64,000 bases of DNA from Mesorhizobium sp. CAU 1732 (lineage in GTDB: Bacteria > Pseudomonadota > Alphaproteobacteria > Rhizobiales > Rhizobiaceae), in assembly GCF_039888675.1 (NCBI RefSeq), contig NZ_JBDQQR010000001.1:2480001-2544000 (forward strand), written 5' to 3'. The translations under genes and the position numbers were made by a program. The stretch's first letter is position 1; each line of letters begins with the position of its first letter. Shown here one piece after another: positions 18,956 through 28,283 of the stretch. The notes under the pieces are model-generated. The model was not told the origin of the DNA. It worked only from the letters and a program-made list of their open reading frames with translations, and did no database searches.

Positions 18956-19395
18956 GCGACGACACGCCTTCCAGTTACCGGGATGTTGGCCTGTTCGCGT
19001 TGCTCGGGCTCGAGATGACGCATTCGGAAGACGGGCGTGTCAGCGGGCAGATCGAGATCGACGCCAAGCACAAGAACCGTGCGGGGTTTGTGCACGGCGG
19101 CGTGCTGTGCAGCATGATCGATTTCGCGGCATGTGCGGCGGGGCTCCATGCTCCTGCCGGACAGCCGCCGCGTTTCGGCGTGACCCTCTCCCTGACGACG
19201 CACTTCACCAAGGCCGTCGACAAGGGCGTTTTGCGGGTGGACGGCAGGATGGTTTCGGCCGCCCGCAAATCCTACACCGCGCAAGCCCACATCTATGACG
19301 ATGCCGGCGACCTCGTCGCTCATGGCATCGGGACGTTTCAATGGCGGCCCGACAGCGCTCCTGCCTCGCAGCCCCTCGTCGACAGCAAGAATTAG
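18952..19395 (+). CDS. PaaI-type hotdog thioesterase
   Basis: 147 residues with the hotdog-fold block [14 protein letters not shown] near residues 46-60 and [13 protein letters not shown] later, as in PaaI/YdiI-type acyl-CoA thioesterases. It would hydrolyse a CoA thioester, either releasing product or recycling CoA from dead-end intermediates. The start overlaps the MDR gene. The acyl-CoA dehydrogenase gene begins 16 bases after its stop. Confidence 0.87.
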   Translation: MSDDTPSSYRDVGLFALLGLEMTHSEDGRVSGQIEIDAKHKNRAGFVHGGVLCSMIDFAACAAGLHAPAGQPPRFGVTLSLTTHFTKAVDKGVLRVDGRMVSAARKSYTAQAHIYDDAGDLVAHGIGTFQWRPDSAPASQPLVDSKN

Positions 19396-19411
19396 AGAAC
19401 GGATAAAACCG

Positions 19412-20614
19412 ATGTTTGACCTGCGAGAAGACTTGCAGCCGCTGATGCAGGAACTGAAGACGTTCATGGCGGAGGAAGTCCGTCCGAACGAAGCGCTCTA
19501 CGAACAGCAGCTACGCAGTCAGCCCGATCTCTGGTCGGAACCTGCGATCATGACCGAGTTGAAGGCAAAGGCGAAAGCTCGCGGGCTCTGGAACCTGTTC
19601 ATGCCGCAGCATGGGCATGGCGGCCGTCTCAGCAATCTCGACTACGCGCATTTCTGCGAACAGATGGGACGCTCATCAATCGCGCCCGAGGTGCTGAACT
19701 GCTCCGCGCCCGACACGGGCAACATGGAAACGTTGATCCTGTACGGCAGCGACGAGCAGAAGAAGCAGTGGCTCGAGCCGCTTCTGGACGGCACGATCCG
19801 CTCGTGTTTTTCGATGACCGAACCGGCTGTCGCCTCGTCCGATGCAACCAACATCCAGACCGAGTTTCGCCGCGACGGCGACCACTATGTTATCAACGGA
19901 CGCAAATGGTGGAGTACGGGTGCGAATGACGAGCGCTGCAAGATAGCCATCGTGATGGGGCGCACCGATAGCAATGCGCCGAAGCATCAACAGCAATCGA
20001 TGGTGCTGGTGCCGCTCGACACGCCGGGTGTGACGGTGGAACGGGCGTTGACGGTTTTCGGCTACGACGATGCACCGCACGGCCATGCCGAGATCAGCTT
20101 CGACAATGTTCGGGTGCCCGTCACGAACATCTTGCTCGGCGAAGGCCGTGGATTCGAAATCGCCCAGGGCCGGCTGGGGCCAGGCCGGATTCACCATTGC
20201 ATGCGAGCGATCGGCGTCGCGGAGCGCGCGCTCGAAACGATGTGCAATCGTGTCACCACCCGCGTCGCGTTCGGCAAGCCTCTCGCCGACCAGGGCCATC
20301 TGCGCCAGTTGATCGCCCGCTCGCGATGCGAGATCGAAACGACGCGGCTGCTGACGCTCAAGGCCGCGCACATGATGGACACGGTTGGCAACAAGGCTGC
20401 CCGGCGCGAGATCGCGATGATCAAGGCCGTTGCGCCTGAAATGGTGTGCACCGTCATCGATCGCGCGATCCAGGCTCATGGCGCTGCCGGTCTTTCGCAG
20501 GATACGTTTCTTGCCTTCGCCTATGCCAAGTCGCGCACGCTGCGCATCGTCGACGGCCCGGACGAAGTGCATCGCGAAGCGATCGCCAAGATGGAATTGA
20601 AGGCCTATCGCTAA
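19412..20614 (+). CDS. Acyl-CoA dehydrogenase
   Basis: The ATG at 19412 (MFDLREDLQ) gives 400 residues; the longer frame from 19295 overlaps the thioesterase gene. Family motifs include [19 protein letters not shown] for FAD/substrate binding, [11 protein letters not shown], and the C-terminal [15 protein letters not shown]. Glu385 there sits where many family members keep the catalytic base. Size and sequence resemble the long-chain/ACAD10-11-like bacterial branch that often travels with APH-like kinases, and such a kinase gene lies two genes downstream. Confidence 0.92.
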   Translation: MFDLREDLQPLMQELKTFMAEEVRPNEALYEQQLRSQPDLWSEPAIMTELKAKAKARGLWNLFMPQHGHGGRLSNLDYAHFCEQMGRSSIAPEVLNCSAPDTGNMETLILYGSDEQKKQWLEPLLDGTIRSCFSMTEPAVASSDATNIQTEFRRDGDHYVINGRKWWSTGANDERCKIAIVMGRTDSNAPKHQQQSMVLVPLDTPGVTVERALTVFGYDDAPHGHAEISFDNVRVPVTNILLGEGRGFEIAQGRLGPGRIHHCMRAIGVAERALETMCNRVTTRVAFGKPLADQGHLRQLIARSRCEIETTRLLTLKAAHMMDTVGNKAARREIAMIKAVAPEMVCTVIDRAIQAHGAAGLSQDTFLAFAYAKSRTLRIVDGPDEVHREAIAKMELKAYR

Positions 20615-20625
20615 GGGAGTGAGCG

Positions 20626-21381
20626 ATGTTTGACGTCAAGGGCAAGGTCGCATTGATAACCGGCGCGTCGCGCGGCATAGGGCGCGCGACCGCAAAGCAG
20701 CTCGCCGCCAATGGAGCGAAGGTCGTCGTGTCGAGCCGCAAGCAGGACGCCTGCGATGCGGTGGTCGAGGATATCCGGGGCGCTGGCGGCGACGCGGTTG
20801 CCATCGCGTGCCATGTGGGAGATCACGGCGGCCTGAAGGAGATGGTCGCCGCCGTCGAAGGCAGGTGGGGCGGGATCGACATTCTCGTCTGCAACGCAGC
20901 CACCAATCCTGTCTATGGTTCGATCTCGACCCTTTCCGATGAAGCGTTCGCAAAGATCATGACGGTCAACGTGCAGAGCACGATCTGGCTCTGCAATCTG
21001 GTCCTGCCGCGCATGGCGGAACGGGGCGGCGGCTCGGTCATCATGATGTCGTCGATTGCCTCGGTGCGCGGAACGGCGACGATCGGTGCCTATGGCATGT
21101 CGAAAGCAGCCGAAGCCGCGCTGACCAGAAACCTTGCCGTCGAGTGGGGGCCGCGCAAAATCCGCGTCAATTCGATTGCGCCCGGTGTCGTCGACACCGA
21201 TTTCGCGCGCGAGCTCGTCAATGATCCGGTGCGGCGGGCGCAGATGGAAAGCCGCACGCCGCTCCGTCGTTTCGGAGAGCCGGAAGACATTGCCGGCATC
21301 GTTCATTTTCTTGCCAGCCCTGCCTCGGCTTACATCACCGGCCAGATGATCGTCGCGGATGGCGGAGAGACGATCGGCTGA
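20626..21381 (+). CDS. Short-chain dehydrogenase/reductase (SDR)
   Basis: A 251-residue classical SDR: TGASRGIG at residues 12-19 binds NAD(P), VCNAAT stands in place of the usual NNAG, the catalytic serine is Ser142/143, and YGMSK gives Tyr156 and Lys160. It ends with the usual GQMIVADGG segment. It could oxidise a hydroxyacyl or alcohol intermediate of the pathway. It starts 11 bases after the acyl-CoA dehydrogenase stop and ends two bases before the kinase gene. Confidence 0.92.
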   Translation: MFDVKGKVALITGASRGIGRATAKQLAANGAKVVVSSRKQDACDAVVEDIRGAGGDAVAIACHVGDHGGLKEMVAAVEGRWGGIDILVCNAATNPVYGSISTLSDEAFAKIMTVNVQSTIWLCNLVLPRMAERGGGSVIMMSSIASVRGTATIGAYGMSKAAEAALTRNLAVEWGPRKIRVNSIAPGVVDTDFARELVNDPVRRAQMESRTPLRRFGEPEDIAGIVHFLASPASAYITGQMIVADGGETIG

Positions 21382-21383
21382 CC

Positions 21384-22445
21384 ATGACCGCTACTGCACC
21401 CACGCTCGTACCGACCATCGCCGCACATCGGTTTGATGAAGAAGCGCTGCGCTTGTGGTTGTCGGAATCTGTTCCCGATTTCGCAGGTCCGATGACGGTC
21501 CGGCAATTCCAGGGCGGGCAATCGAATCCGACGTTCCTGCTTGAGACAGGCGCTCGACAGCTCGTTCTTCGCAAGAAGCCTCCCGGCAAACTCCTGCCCA
21601 AGGCCCACAACGTCGAACGCGAATATCAGGTGCTGGCTGCCTTGGGCGGCACGGATGTTCCTGTTCCGCGTGTCATGGCGTTGTGCGAGGACGCCGATGT
21701 CATCGGCACGCCCTTCTACGTGATGGAGTTCATGCAGGGGCGCTTGTTCGACCATCCGGTGATGCCGGACGTCACCCCGGACGTGCGGAGCCATCTTCAC
21801 CTGTCCGCGGTCGATGCGCTGGCCCGCCTGCATCGGGTGGATATCGATGCCGTCGGTCTCGCCGATTTTGGTCCTCGCACCGGCTATGTGGCGCGTCAGG
21901 TCGAGCGCTGGAGCAAGCAGTATCGATCGTCGCTGGCAGCGGGCGAATTGCCCGCGCTGACGTGGCTGGCAGACTGGCTGCGCGAACGCCAGGACGTTCC
22001 CGACGAGACCACCATCGTTCACGGCGACTATCGCCACGGCAACCTCTTTTTCCACCATCGAGATGAGAAGGTAGCCGCGATCCTCGACTGGGAGCTCTCG
22101 ACGCTCGGGCATCCCCTGAGCGATCTGGCCTATCTGTGCATGCCCTATCATATCCAGTCAGGCGTTCCGCAAAGTCGCGGCGTGTCGGGCTTGAATCTGG
22201 GCGAGCTTGGAATTCCGAGCGAGGAAGCCGTCGTGCAGCATTATTGCGAGGCAACCGGCCGCTCGGGCATGGGCGAATGGCGGGTGTTCATGGCGCTGTC
22301 ATTCTTCCGGCTGTCGGCGATCCTGCATGGCGTGATGGCGCGCGCTCTTCAGGGCAATGCGAGCAACAGCGATGCCCTGCAGGTCGCCAAACGCAGCGGC
22401 GTTCTGGCCGAGATCGGCCAGAAGATCGCCAGGGATGAAGGGTAG
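21384..22445 (+). CDS. APH-family phosphotransferase (ACAD10/11 kinase-like)
   Basis: 353 residues with an aminoglycoside-phosphotransferase-like kinase fold: the catalytic loop HGDYRHGN begins at residue 213, and the metal-binding DWE at residue 235 is followed by LSTLGHPLSDLAYL. This branch is commonly linked to acyl-CoA dehydrogenases and is related to the kinase domain of ACAD10/ACAD11, which phosphorylates 4-hydroxyacyl-CoAs. A similar role on a hydroxyacyl-CoA here is inference. The gene ends five bases from the end of the convergent LysR gene. Confidence 0.88.
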   Translation: MTATAPTLVPTIAAHRFDEEALRLWLSESVPDFAGPMTVRQFQGGQSNPTFLLETGARQLVLRKKPPGKLLPKAHNVEREYQVLAALGGTDVPVPRVMALCEDADVIGTPFYVMEFMQGRLFDHPVMPDVTPDVRSHLHLSAVDALARLHRVDIDAVGLADFGPRTGYVARQVERWSKQYRSSLAAGELPALTWLADWLRERQDVPDETTIVHGDYRHGNLFFHHRDEKVAAILDWELSTLGHPLSDLAYLCMPYHIQSGVPQSRGVSGLNLGELGIPSEEAVVQHYCEATGRSGMGEWRVFMALSFFRLSAILHGVMARALQGNASNSDALQVAKRSGVLAEIGQKIARDEG

Positions 22446-22450
22446 CGGTT

Positions 22451-23350
22451 CTATCCGGGCATCGTGCTCCGGTGCCGCTCCGCCGCGGCTTGCGCGACGC
22501 AGTCGCAGAAGGCGCTGACCAGCGGAGACAGGGGTTGGTCGCCTGAGAAGATCGTGTGGACCTGGAGGGCGATCTTGGGGCGGTACGGCCGTGTCGTCAC
22601 GCCCACGATCGGCACGGTGTAGGAGTCGACGAGTGCGACGCCCAGTCCGGCGCTGACGAGCGCGAAGGATGTCAGCGAGATGTTGCACTCCAAGGTTCTG
22701 AGGGGATGAAGCCCCCGGCGCGTGAAGGTCTCGGCGATGCGGGCACCCAGAACGGGTTCGTTGAAGTTCGAGACGATCAGGTGATAGGGCATCAAATCTT
22801 CCGGCGTCACCACGTCCAGATTTGCCAGAGGATGAGAATCGGGCATCGCGCACACGATCAGCGCGCTCGATATCGCTTGCGAGCAAATCGAGCTGTAGCC
22901 GATGCTGCGCTGGCATACGCCGACATCGACCTTGTTCTCGTAGACCAGCCGCGACACTTCCTTCGTTGTCGATGTGGTCACCGCGAAGTCCACGTTCGGA
23001 TGCTCGCGGCGATAACGAAGAATGGCGTTCGGCACGAGGCCCGACGATGCCATGGCGGCGGCCGCTACCTTGATGACACCGCGACGGCCCAGCCTTACCT
23101 CCTCGATCCTCTGATTGATCGACTCGTGGCTCGAGATCATGCGGTCCAGATCGGGAAGAATGGTGAAGGCCTGTGGCGTCGGACGCAGCTTCCTGCCTGT
23201 CCGTTCGAACAGGGGCATCTGTATTTCGCTTTCGATCAATTTGATCGTTTTGCTGATCGCCGGCTGGGAGACATTCAGCAACTGAGCCGCCGCGCTGGTG
23301 GAACCGGTCGAGATGACGGCCGTGATGACTTTCATCTGGCGAATGTCCAT
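22451..23350 (-). CDS. LysR family transcriptional regulator
   Basis: 299 residues. The N-terminal winged HTH (SAAAQLLNVSQPAISKTIKLIES) is followed by the type-2 periplasmic-binding-like effector domain. It lies divergent from the CoA-ligase/hydratase/ABC operon starting at 23522 and probably controls it. A LysR-type box, ATAAC-N5-GTTAT, sits 20 bases upstream of its own start, consistent with autoregulation. The effector is unknown, possibly an acid or acyl-CoA of the neighbouring pathway. Confidence 0.93.
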   Translation of the reverse strand: MDIRQMKVITAVISTGSTSAAAQLLNVSQPAISKTIKLIESEIQMPLFERTGRKLRPTPQAFTILPDLDRMISSHESINQRIEEVRLGRRGVIKVAAAAMASSGLVPNAILRYRREHPNVDFAVTTSTTKEVSRLVYENKVDVGVCQRSIGYSSICSQAISSALIVCAMPDSHPLANLDVVTPEDLMPYHLIVSNFNEPVLGARIAETFTRRGLHPLRTLECNISLTSFALVSAGLGVALVDSYTVPIVGVTTRPYRPKIALQVHTIFSGDQPLSPLVSAFCDCVAQAAAERHRSTMPG

Positions 23351-23369
23351 CGTTTCCGAAATCCCTAAT

Positions 23370-23384
23370 ATAACCGGCAGTTAT
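23370..23384. promoter_or_regulatory. LysR-type box in the divergent gap
   Basis: ATAAC (23370-23374) and GTTAT (23380-23384) form a perfect inverted repeat around CGGCA, fitting the T-N11-A consensus of LysR recognition sites. It lies between the LysR start (23350) and the CoA-ligase start (23522). Confidence 0.55.
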
Positions 23385-23521
23385 CTGTTGATGAATAATA
23401 TGTCTTTGTCAACGGCGGATGACCTCAGTAGCTTTCATTCAGGCGACTAACGGTTTCCGCCCCAAAACAATATCCAGGTAACAGCATTCTTCGAGCAGAC
23501 CGGAGATTGAAAAGGTATGGC

Positions 23522-25642
23522 ATGTCCAAAGACAACTATTTGGAAGCATTGTATAATCCTGATCATATTCTGATTGCAGGGTTCTCACCAGATCAGAAGA
23601 AGGCGGCCCCTCGTTTTCTCGAGGGTTTGAAAGAACAGGGATTTTCCGGCACGATTTCGCTTCTCGGACGGCGCGCCGGCGTCTTTGATGGCCACCAGAT
23701 TTACGACGATGTCGATAACCTACCGTCCGGTATCGACATGGTTTTCAATATGTATCCAGCCGAAGTCACGGCTGACATCCTCCCAAGGATTGCCGCACGC
23801 GGTGTGCCGGTCGCCGTCGTGTTTACCTCTGGCTTCGCCGAGCAGGGCGGTGATGCGGCGGATGCCCAGTCGAAGATGGTGGCGGCCTGCCGCGCAAACG
23901 GCATGCGCCTGGTCGGCCCGAACTGCCCCGGCTATTTCTATCTGCCGAACGGCGTGAACCTGACCGCCCAGCAAGGTCTGCCGAAAGGGCCTGTCGCCCT
24001 GATTTCCCAGAGCGGCAATGTCGGCATCACCTTGTGGGATCAGTCCCGCATGCTGGATATCGGCTGGACCGGCTTCATCGGCGTCGGCAACCAGTCCGAC
24101 ATCCCGTTGCACGATCACATCGCCTATCTCGGCGACGACGAGAATACCAAGGTCATCGCCCTCTACATCGAGGGTCTGCCGGAGGGGCAGGGCAAGGCTT
24201 TCAAGGAGGTCTGCCAGAGGGTGAGCCGCAAGAAGCCCATCGTCGCTCTCAAGGGCGGACGTACCAACGGGGGCAGACGGGCGGCACAATCACACACCGC
24301 ATCGCTGTCATCGGATGCGCAGGTTTACTCCGCGCTGTTCGACGAATGCGGCATCATCGAAGTCGGCCATCTCGAGCATCTCCTGCCGATCGCCGAGGTG
24401 CTGTATCGTTGCCCGCCGCTGAAGGGTGATCGGATCGCCATCGTGGGATCGGGCGGCGGACACTCGACCGTCGGCACCGACGAGGTCGAACTGGTCGGCC
24501 TCCAGGTTCCCGAATTCAATGCGACGCTTCAGGAAAAGGTTGGCGAACGACTGCCGGCCTATGCGCCGAAGCGCAATCCGATCGACATGACCGGCGGCTT
24601 CACCAAAGATCCGACGCTGTTCTCCCAATTCACGCAGATGGTCATCGATCTCGACGGATCGTTCGACGGTTTCGTCAATTACGGACTGTACGGGCTCTAC
24701 CGCGGCGGGAAACTCGACGAAGGCCACGTTCATACCTACGAAAGTGCTGCCCCGTTCCTCGGCCGGATCCAGGACGAGACCGGACTGCCGATCATCTTCT
24801 ATACGCCCTATGCGTATCAGCAGCACTCGTCCTTCACCGCGTTGCGCGACGCCGGCATTCCATGCTTCGCCGATTTGAACCTGGTCGCGCTGGGGCTGGG
24901 AGCATTGAGAAAACGCGGCGTTTTCCTCGCCAGCAAGCCGGCTGCAGAGGCCGTCATACGATTGAATGGCGGCGTCAAGCAGACGTCCAAGCCCGGCACC
25001 GAGGCGGACACGGCACAACTGCTGGCCGGACACGGGGTGAAATTCCCGAAGACGGCGGAAGTCGGTACGGCTGAAGAGGCAGTCGCGGCGGCGCAGGACA
25101 TCGGCTTCCCGGTCGTGCTGAAGGCGGTGTTGCCCGGCGTGCTCCACAAGACGGATGTCGGTGCGGTGAAAACCGGTCTCGGCGATGCGGCCGCCGTTGC
25201 CTCAGCCGCGCGGGACATCGAGCAAAGCGTTTCGTCGAAGCTCGGCTCCGGCAGATTGTCGGGCTACCTCGTTGCGCAGGACCTTGGACGCCAGCGTGAG
25301 TTGTTTGTCGGCGTGCGCAAGGATCATGCCTTCGGCAGCATCGGCGTTCTCGGCGTCGGCGGTGTGTATGCCGAAGCGTTCGCCGACACCAATGTCTGCC
25401 TCCTGCCGGCGTCGCCACAGTCCGTGGAGCTATGCCTGAGCAAGCTTCGCAGCAATCGGATGTGGGGCGACTTCCGGGGTGCTCCCGCTTTGGACCGCAC
25501 CAAAATTGCCGAAGTGCTCAACCAACTCGCCAGCGCCCTCGACGCGCAGGATGGATGCACCGCGATCGAATGCAATCCGGTCATGGCCGTCGGCCAAGAT
25601 CTTCTGGCGGTGGATGCCGTCATCGAATATTTGGAGGGCTGA
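23522..25642 (+). CDS. NDP-forming acyl-CoA synthetase (second copy)
   Basis: I start at ATG 23522, six bases after AAAGG, giving 706 residues; the TTG further upstream lies before that site. Domain order matches the ligase at 13455: CoA-binding domain (ILIAGFSPDQ), succinyl-CoA-ligase-like domain with VGPNCPG and candidate phospho-histidine His258 in QSHTASL, then ATP-grasp (HKTDVGAVKTGLGD). The two proteins diverge strongly, so they probably activate different acids. It leads an operon that continues with an enoyl-CoA hydratase three bases later and then ABC importer system 2. Confidence 0.9.
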   Translation: MSKDNYLEALYNPDHILIAGFSPDQKKAAPRFLEGLKEQGFSGTISLLGRRAGVFDGHQIYDDVDNLPSGIDMVFNMYPAEVTADILPRIAARGVPVAVVFTSGFAEQGGDAADAQSKMVAACRANGMRLVGPNCPGYFYLPNGVNLTAQQGLPKGPVALISQSGNVGITLWDQSRMLDIGWTGFIGVGNQSDIPLHDHIAYLGDDENTKVIALYIEGLPEGQGKAFKEVCQRVSRKKPIVALKGGRTNGGRRAAQSHTASLSSDAQVYSALFDECGIIEVGHLEHLLPIAEVLYRCPPLKGDRIAIVGSGGGHSTVGTDEVELVGLQVPEFNATLQEKVGERLPAYAPKRNPIDMTGGFTKDPTLFSQFTQMVIDLDGSFDGFVNYGLYGLYRGGKLDEGHVHTYESAAPFLGRIQDETGLPIIFYTPYAYQQHSSFTALRDAGIPCFADLNLVALGLGALRKRGVFLASKPAAEAVIRLNGGVKQTSKPGTEADTAQLLAGHGVKFPKTAEVGTAEEAVAAAQDIGFPVVLKAVLPGVLHKTDVGAVKTGLGDAAAVASAARDIEQSVSSKLGSGRLSGYLVAQDLGRQRELFVGVRKDHAFGSIGVLGVGGVYAEAFADTNVCLLPASPQSVELCLSKLRSNRMWGDFRGAPALDRTKIAEVLNQLASALDAQDGCTAIECNPVMAVGQDLLAVDAVIEYLEG

Positions 25643-25645
25643 ATC

Positions 25646-26464
25646 ATGTCGACCGATCTGCCGATCACCGAAATTGCCGACGGCGTCCTGACGTTCACGT
25701 TCAATCGGCCTGAGCGGCTGAACGCCATCACGAGCGATATCTACGCTCACATCGCCGACCATGTCTCGGCAGCCAGCACGGACGAAGATATCAAGGTCAT
25801 CGTGCTCAAGGGCAACGGACGGGCGTTCTCCTCAGGTTTCGATCTCAAGCTTCAGACGGGGAATCGCACGGTTGAGCAAAAGATCAACAGCCTCCAACTG
25901 ACCGCCAATCGCGCGCGCTGGGCGATATGGAACTGCCGCAAGCCCGTCATCGCCGCCGTTCACGGCTATTGCGTGGGTGGCGCACTCGAACTTGTCCTGC
26001 CGACCGACCTGACCATATCGACGGAAAGCTGCCGCTTCGCTGTGCCGGAGATCCTGTTTGGCGCGGGACCGGCCTTCAACATGTTCCCCTGGCTGATGAA
26101 CCACAAGAAGGCGAAGTCGATCCTGCTCCTCGGAGAGCAGTTCAGCGCCGCCGATGCCTATGATGCCGGCCTGGTGACGAAGGTCGTGCCGGACACCGAT
26201 CTTGCGTCCGAAACACAGAAATGCGTCGATCAGCTTCTGCGCATGCCGCGTGGGGCCGTGTGGTTCAACAAGCAGGGGGTGAACCGGGCTTTCGAAACCT
26301 CCGGCATGATCGCACACATCAACAGTTGGGCCGAGACGGTCGCCATCCTCGGTCAAATCCCCGACCCGACGCGGGAATCCTTCAGCCGCAAAGTGCAGGA
26401 AGAGGGTGCGAGCGCGGGCATCAAATGGCGCAGCGATCACTACAGCAAGGGCGCCGGCAATTGA
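25646..26464 (+). CDS. Enoyl-CoA hydratase/isomerase family protein (catalytic pair intact)
   Basis: 272 residues with crotonase motifs GNGRAFSSGFDL and GYCVGGALELVLPTDL. Both catalytic glutamates of true hydratases can be placed: Glu115 (LEL) and Glu135 (VPEILFG), spaced 20 residues apart as in the rat enzyme. It should hydrate a trans-2-enoyl-CoA or act as an isomerase. It begins three bases after the CoA-ligase stop and precedes ABC importer system 2. Compare the paralogue at 31875, which lacks both residues. Confidence 0.9.
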   Translation: MSTDLPITEIADGVLTFTFNRPERLNAITSDIYAHIADHVSAASTDEDIKVIVLKGNGRAFSSGFDLKLQTGNRTVEQKINSLQLTANRARWAIWNCRKPVIAAVHGYCVGGALELVLPTDLTISTESCRFAVPEILFGAGPAFNMFPWLMNHKKAKSILLLGEQFSAADAYDAGLVTKVVPDTDLASETQKCVDQLLRMPRGAVWFNKQGVNRAFETSGMIAHINSWAETVAILGQIPDPTRESFSRKVQEEGASAGIKWRSDHYSKGAGN

Positions 26465-26502
26465 CGGACTGACACATCCGGGGACCAGAGAGGCAAGGCA
26501 TC

Positions 26503-27420
26503 ATGCGCGTCATCTATCGTCAGCTCTTGCAAGGCCTGCTGGTCATCTGGATCGTGCTGTCCGCGACTTTCGTGCTGGTTCGTCTGAGCGGCGATCCGGT
26601 GGCCATCCTGCTCCCCGAAAATCCGCCGCAGGAAGCCATCGATCTGCTCCAGGCAAAGCTTGGCCTGGATCGACCCATTTACGTTCAATACGTCGATTTC
26701 CTGTCCTCCGCTTTGACCGGGGACATGGGGCAATCCTATTTTGAAGGGTCATCGGTCAGCGAGATCATCGGCCGGCATCTCGGCAACACGCTGCTGCTGG
26801 CCGGCGTGGCCTTCATCGCCTCAGCCCTGATTGCCATCCCGACCGGCATCTACGCGGCGGTCTATCCCGGATCGTTCGGCGACAGGCTGCTGCAGGTGAC
26901 GGCGGTCGTGTTTTCATCGATACCGGCATTCTGGCTCGCCTTGCTTCTGGTCCAGTTCTTCGCGCTCTACATGAACTGGTTGCCGACATACGGAACGGGC
27001 ACATGGCGGCACCTGGTGCTGCCGGCGGCGACGCTCACCCTGATCAGCATTCCCAGCCTCGCACGCCTGACGCGCTCGTCCTTGCTGGAGGTCCTGCCGC
27101 TGAACTACGTGCAGGCGTCGCGCGCCAAGGGCATGCCGGAGCGGCGTGTGGTCCTGCGCGTCGTCCTACGAAACGCGCTGGTCCCCATCATCACCCTGCT
27201 TACGCTGGAGATCGGTTCCCTGCTCGGCGGCGCCGTGGTCACCGAGACGGTATTTTCATGGCCGGGCATCGGGCACCTGACCGTCGTTTCCCTGCAACGT
27301 CGCGATTTTCCGATCGTGCAGGGCGTGGTCATCTACGTCTCGATCATCTTCGTGGTGATCACGATCGTGAACGAGTTGCTGATCAGGCTGGCCAGCCCCC
27401 GCCTGCGAGGTGACGCATGA
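26503..27420 (+). CDS. Peptide/opine-type ABC transporter permease (DppB-like), system 2
   Basis: 305 residues and about six helices, with RLSGDPVAILLPE near the N-terminus and the EAA loop ASRAKGMPERRVVLRVVLRNALVP. Family length is normal. The stop overlaps the next ATG (ATGA at 27417). Its position between a hydratase gene and the binding-protein gene ties this importer to the acyl-CoA pathway. Confidence 0.92.
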   Translation: MRVIYRQLLQGLLVIWIVLSATFVLVRLSGDPVAILLPENPPQEAIDLLQAKLGLDRPIYVQYVDFLSSALTGDMGQSYFEGSSVSEIIGRHLGNTLLLAGVAFIASALIAIPTGIYAAVYPGSFGDRLLQVTAVVFSSIPAFWLALLLVQFFALYMNWLPTYGTGTWRHLVLPAATLTLISIPSLARLTRSSLLEVLPLNYVQASRAKGMPERRVVLRVVLRNALVPIITLLTLEIGSLLGGAVVTETVFSWPGIGHLTVVSLQRRDFPIVQGVVIYVSIIFVVITIVNELLIRLASPRLRGDA

Positions 27421-28265
27421 CCGCCGCGACCATGAGGCTCATCCGCGGCCGAAGCGTCATCGAGATCGTTGCCGGCACAGTCCTGCTTGCCGCTGTCATT
27501 GCAGCGCTCTTTGGCCCGTACCTCACGCCGTACAACACCGCGTTCATGAACCTGCGCGGCCGGCTGCTGCCTCCGGGCACGGAAGGGGCGCACGGCATCC
27601 ACTGGCTGGGCACGGATGCGCTCGGGCGGGACATTCTCTCGCTCGTGATCCTCGGCAGCCGCCCCGCACTCCAGGTTTCGCTCTTCTCCGTCGGACTGGC
27701 AGCGGCTTTCGGCACCTTCTGCGGGACCTGGGCGGGCCTCGCCGGCGGCCGCATCGCATCGAGCCTGATCCTGCTCACGAACGTTCAACTGTCCTTCCCG
27801 TTCTTTCTGATCGCGGTGGCCATCATCGGTATGGTGGCGCCGTCGAGCACGCTGGTGATCGGCGTGATCGCTGTCGGCCTGTGGGTGCCTTTCGCGCGCA
27901 TCAGCTACAACAGCGCGCGGGAGCTCGTGCAGCTCGATTTCATCGATGCCGTGAGGGTCATGCGCGGGTCCTATTTCAGGATCGTCGTCAGGCACCTCAT
28001 TCCCAACGTGCTGCCCAACGTCATCATCGTGGCGACCTTCGCCCTGGCGAACGCGATCATCGCGGAAGCGGCCCTGAGTTTTCTCGGGCTGGGGATGCCC
28101 ACCTTCTCTCCGACCTGGGGCCGCATGCTGAGCGAAGGCCGCGATTATGCGGCGACGTCATGGTGGCTCACCGTCTTTCCCGGCCTCGCCGTCTTTCTGC
28201 TGGTCCTGGCCATCAACATCATCGGGGAACAGCTTCGGACGACCCTCGATCCGCGTTCAAACTAG
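27417..28265 (+). CDS. Peptide/opine-type ABC transporter permease (DppC-like), system 2
   Basis: 282 residues. After one helix a short loop leads to IHWLGTDALGRDILS, then five further helices with the EAA-type loop AVRVMRGSYFRIVVRHLIPNVLPN and the late SFLGLGMPTFSPTWGRML. It forms the channel with the DppB-like protein upstream. The loop between helix 1 and the GTD motif is of ordinary length, unlike in the permease at 37151. Confidence 0.92.
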   Translation: MTAATMRLIRGRSVIEIVAGTVLLAAVIAALFGPYLTPYNTAFMNLRGRLLPPGTEGAHGIHWLGTDALGRDILSLVILGSRPALQVSLFSVGLAAAFGTFCGTWAGLAGGRIASSLILLTNVQLSFPFFLIAVAIIGMVAPSSTLVIGVIAVGLWVPFARISYNSARELVQLDFIDAVRVMRGSYFRIVVRHLIPNVLPNVIIVATFALANAIIAEAALSFLGLGMPTFSPTWGRMLSEGRDYAATSWWLTVFPGLAVFLLVLAINIIGEQLRTTLDPRSN

Positions 28266-28283
28266 AAAAATGGGAGAAAAGAA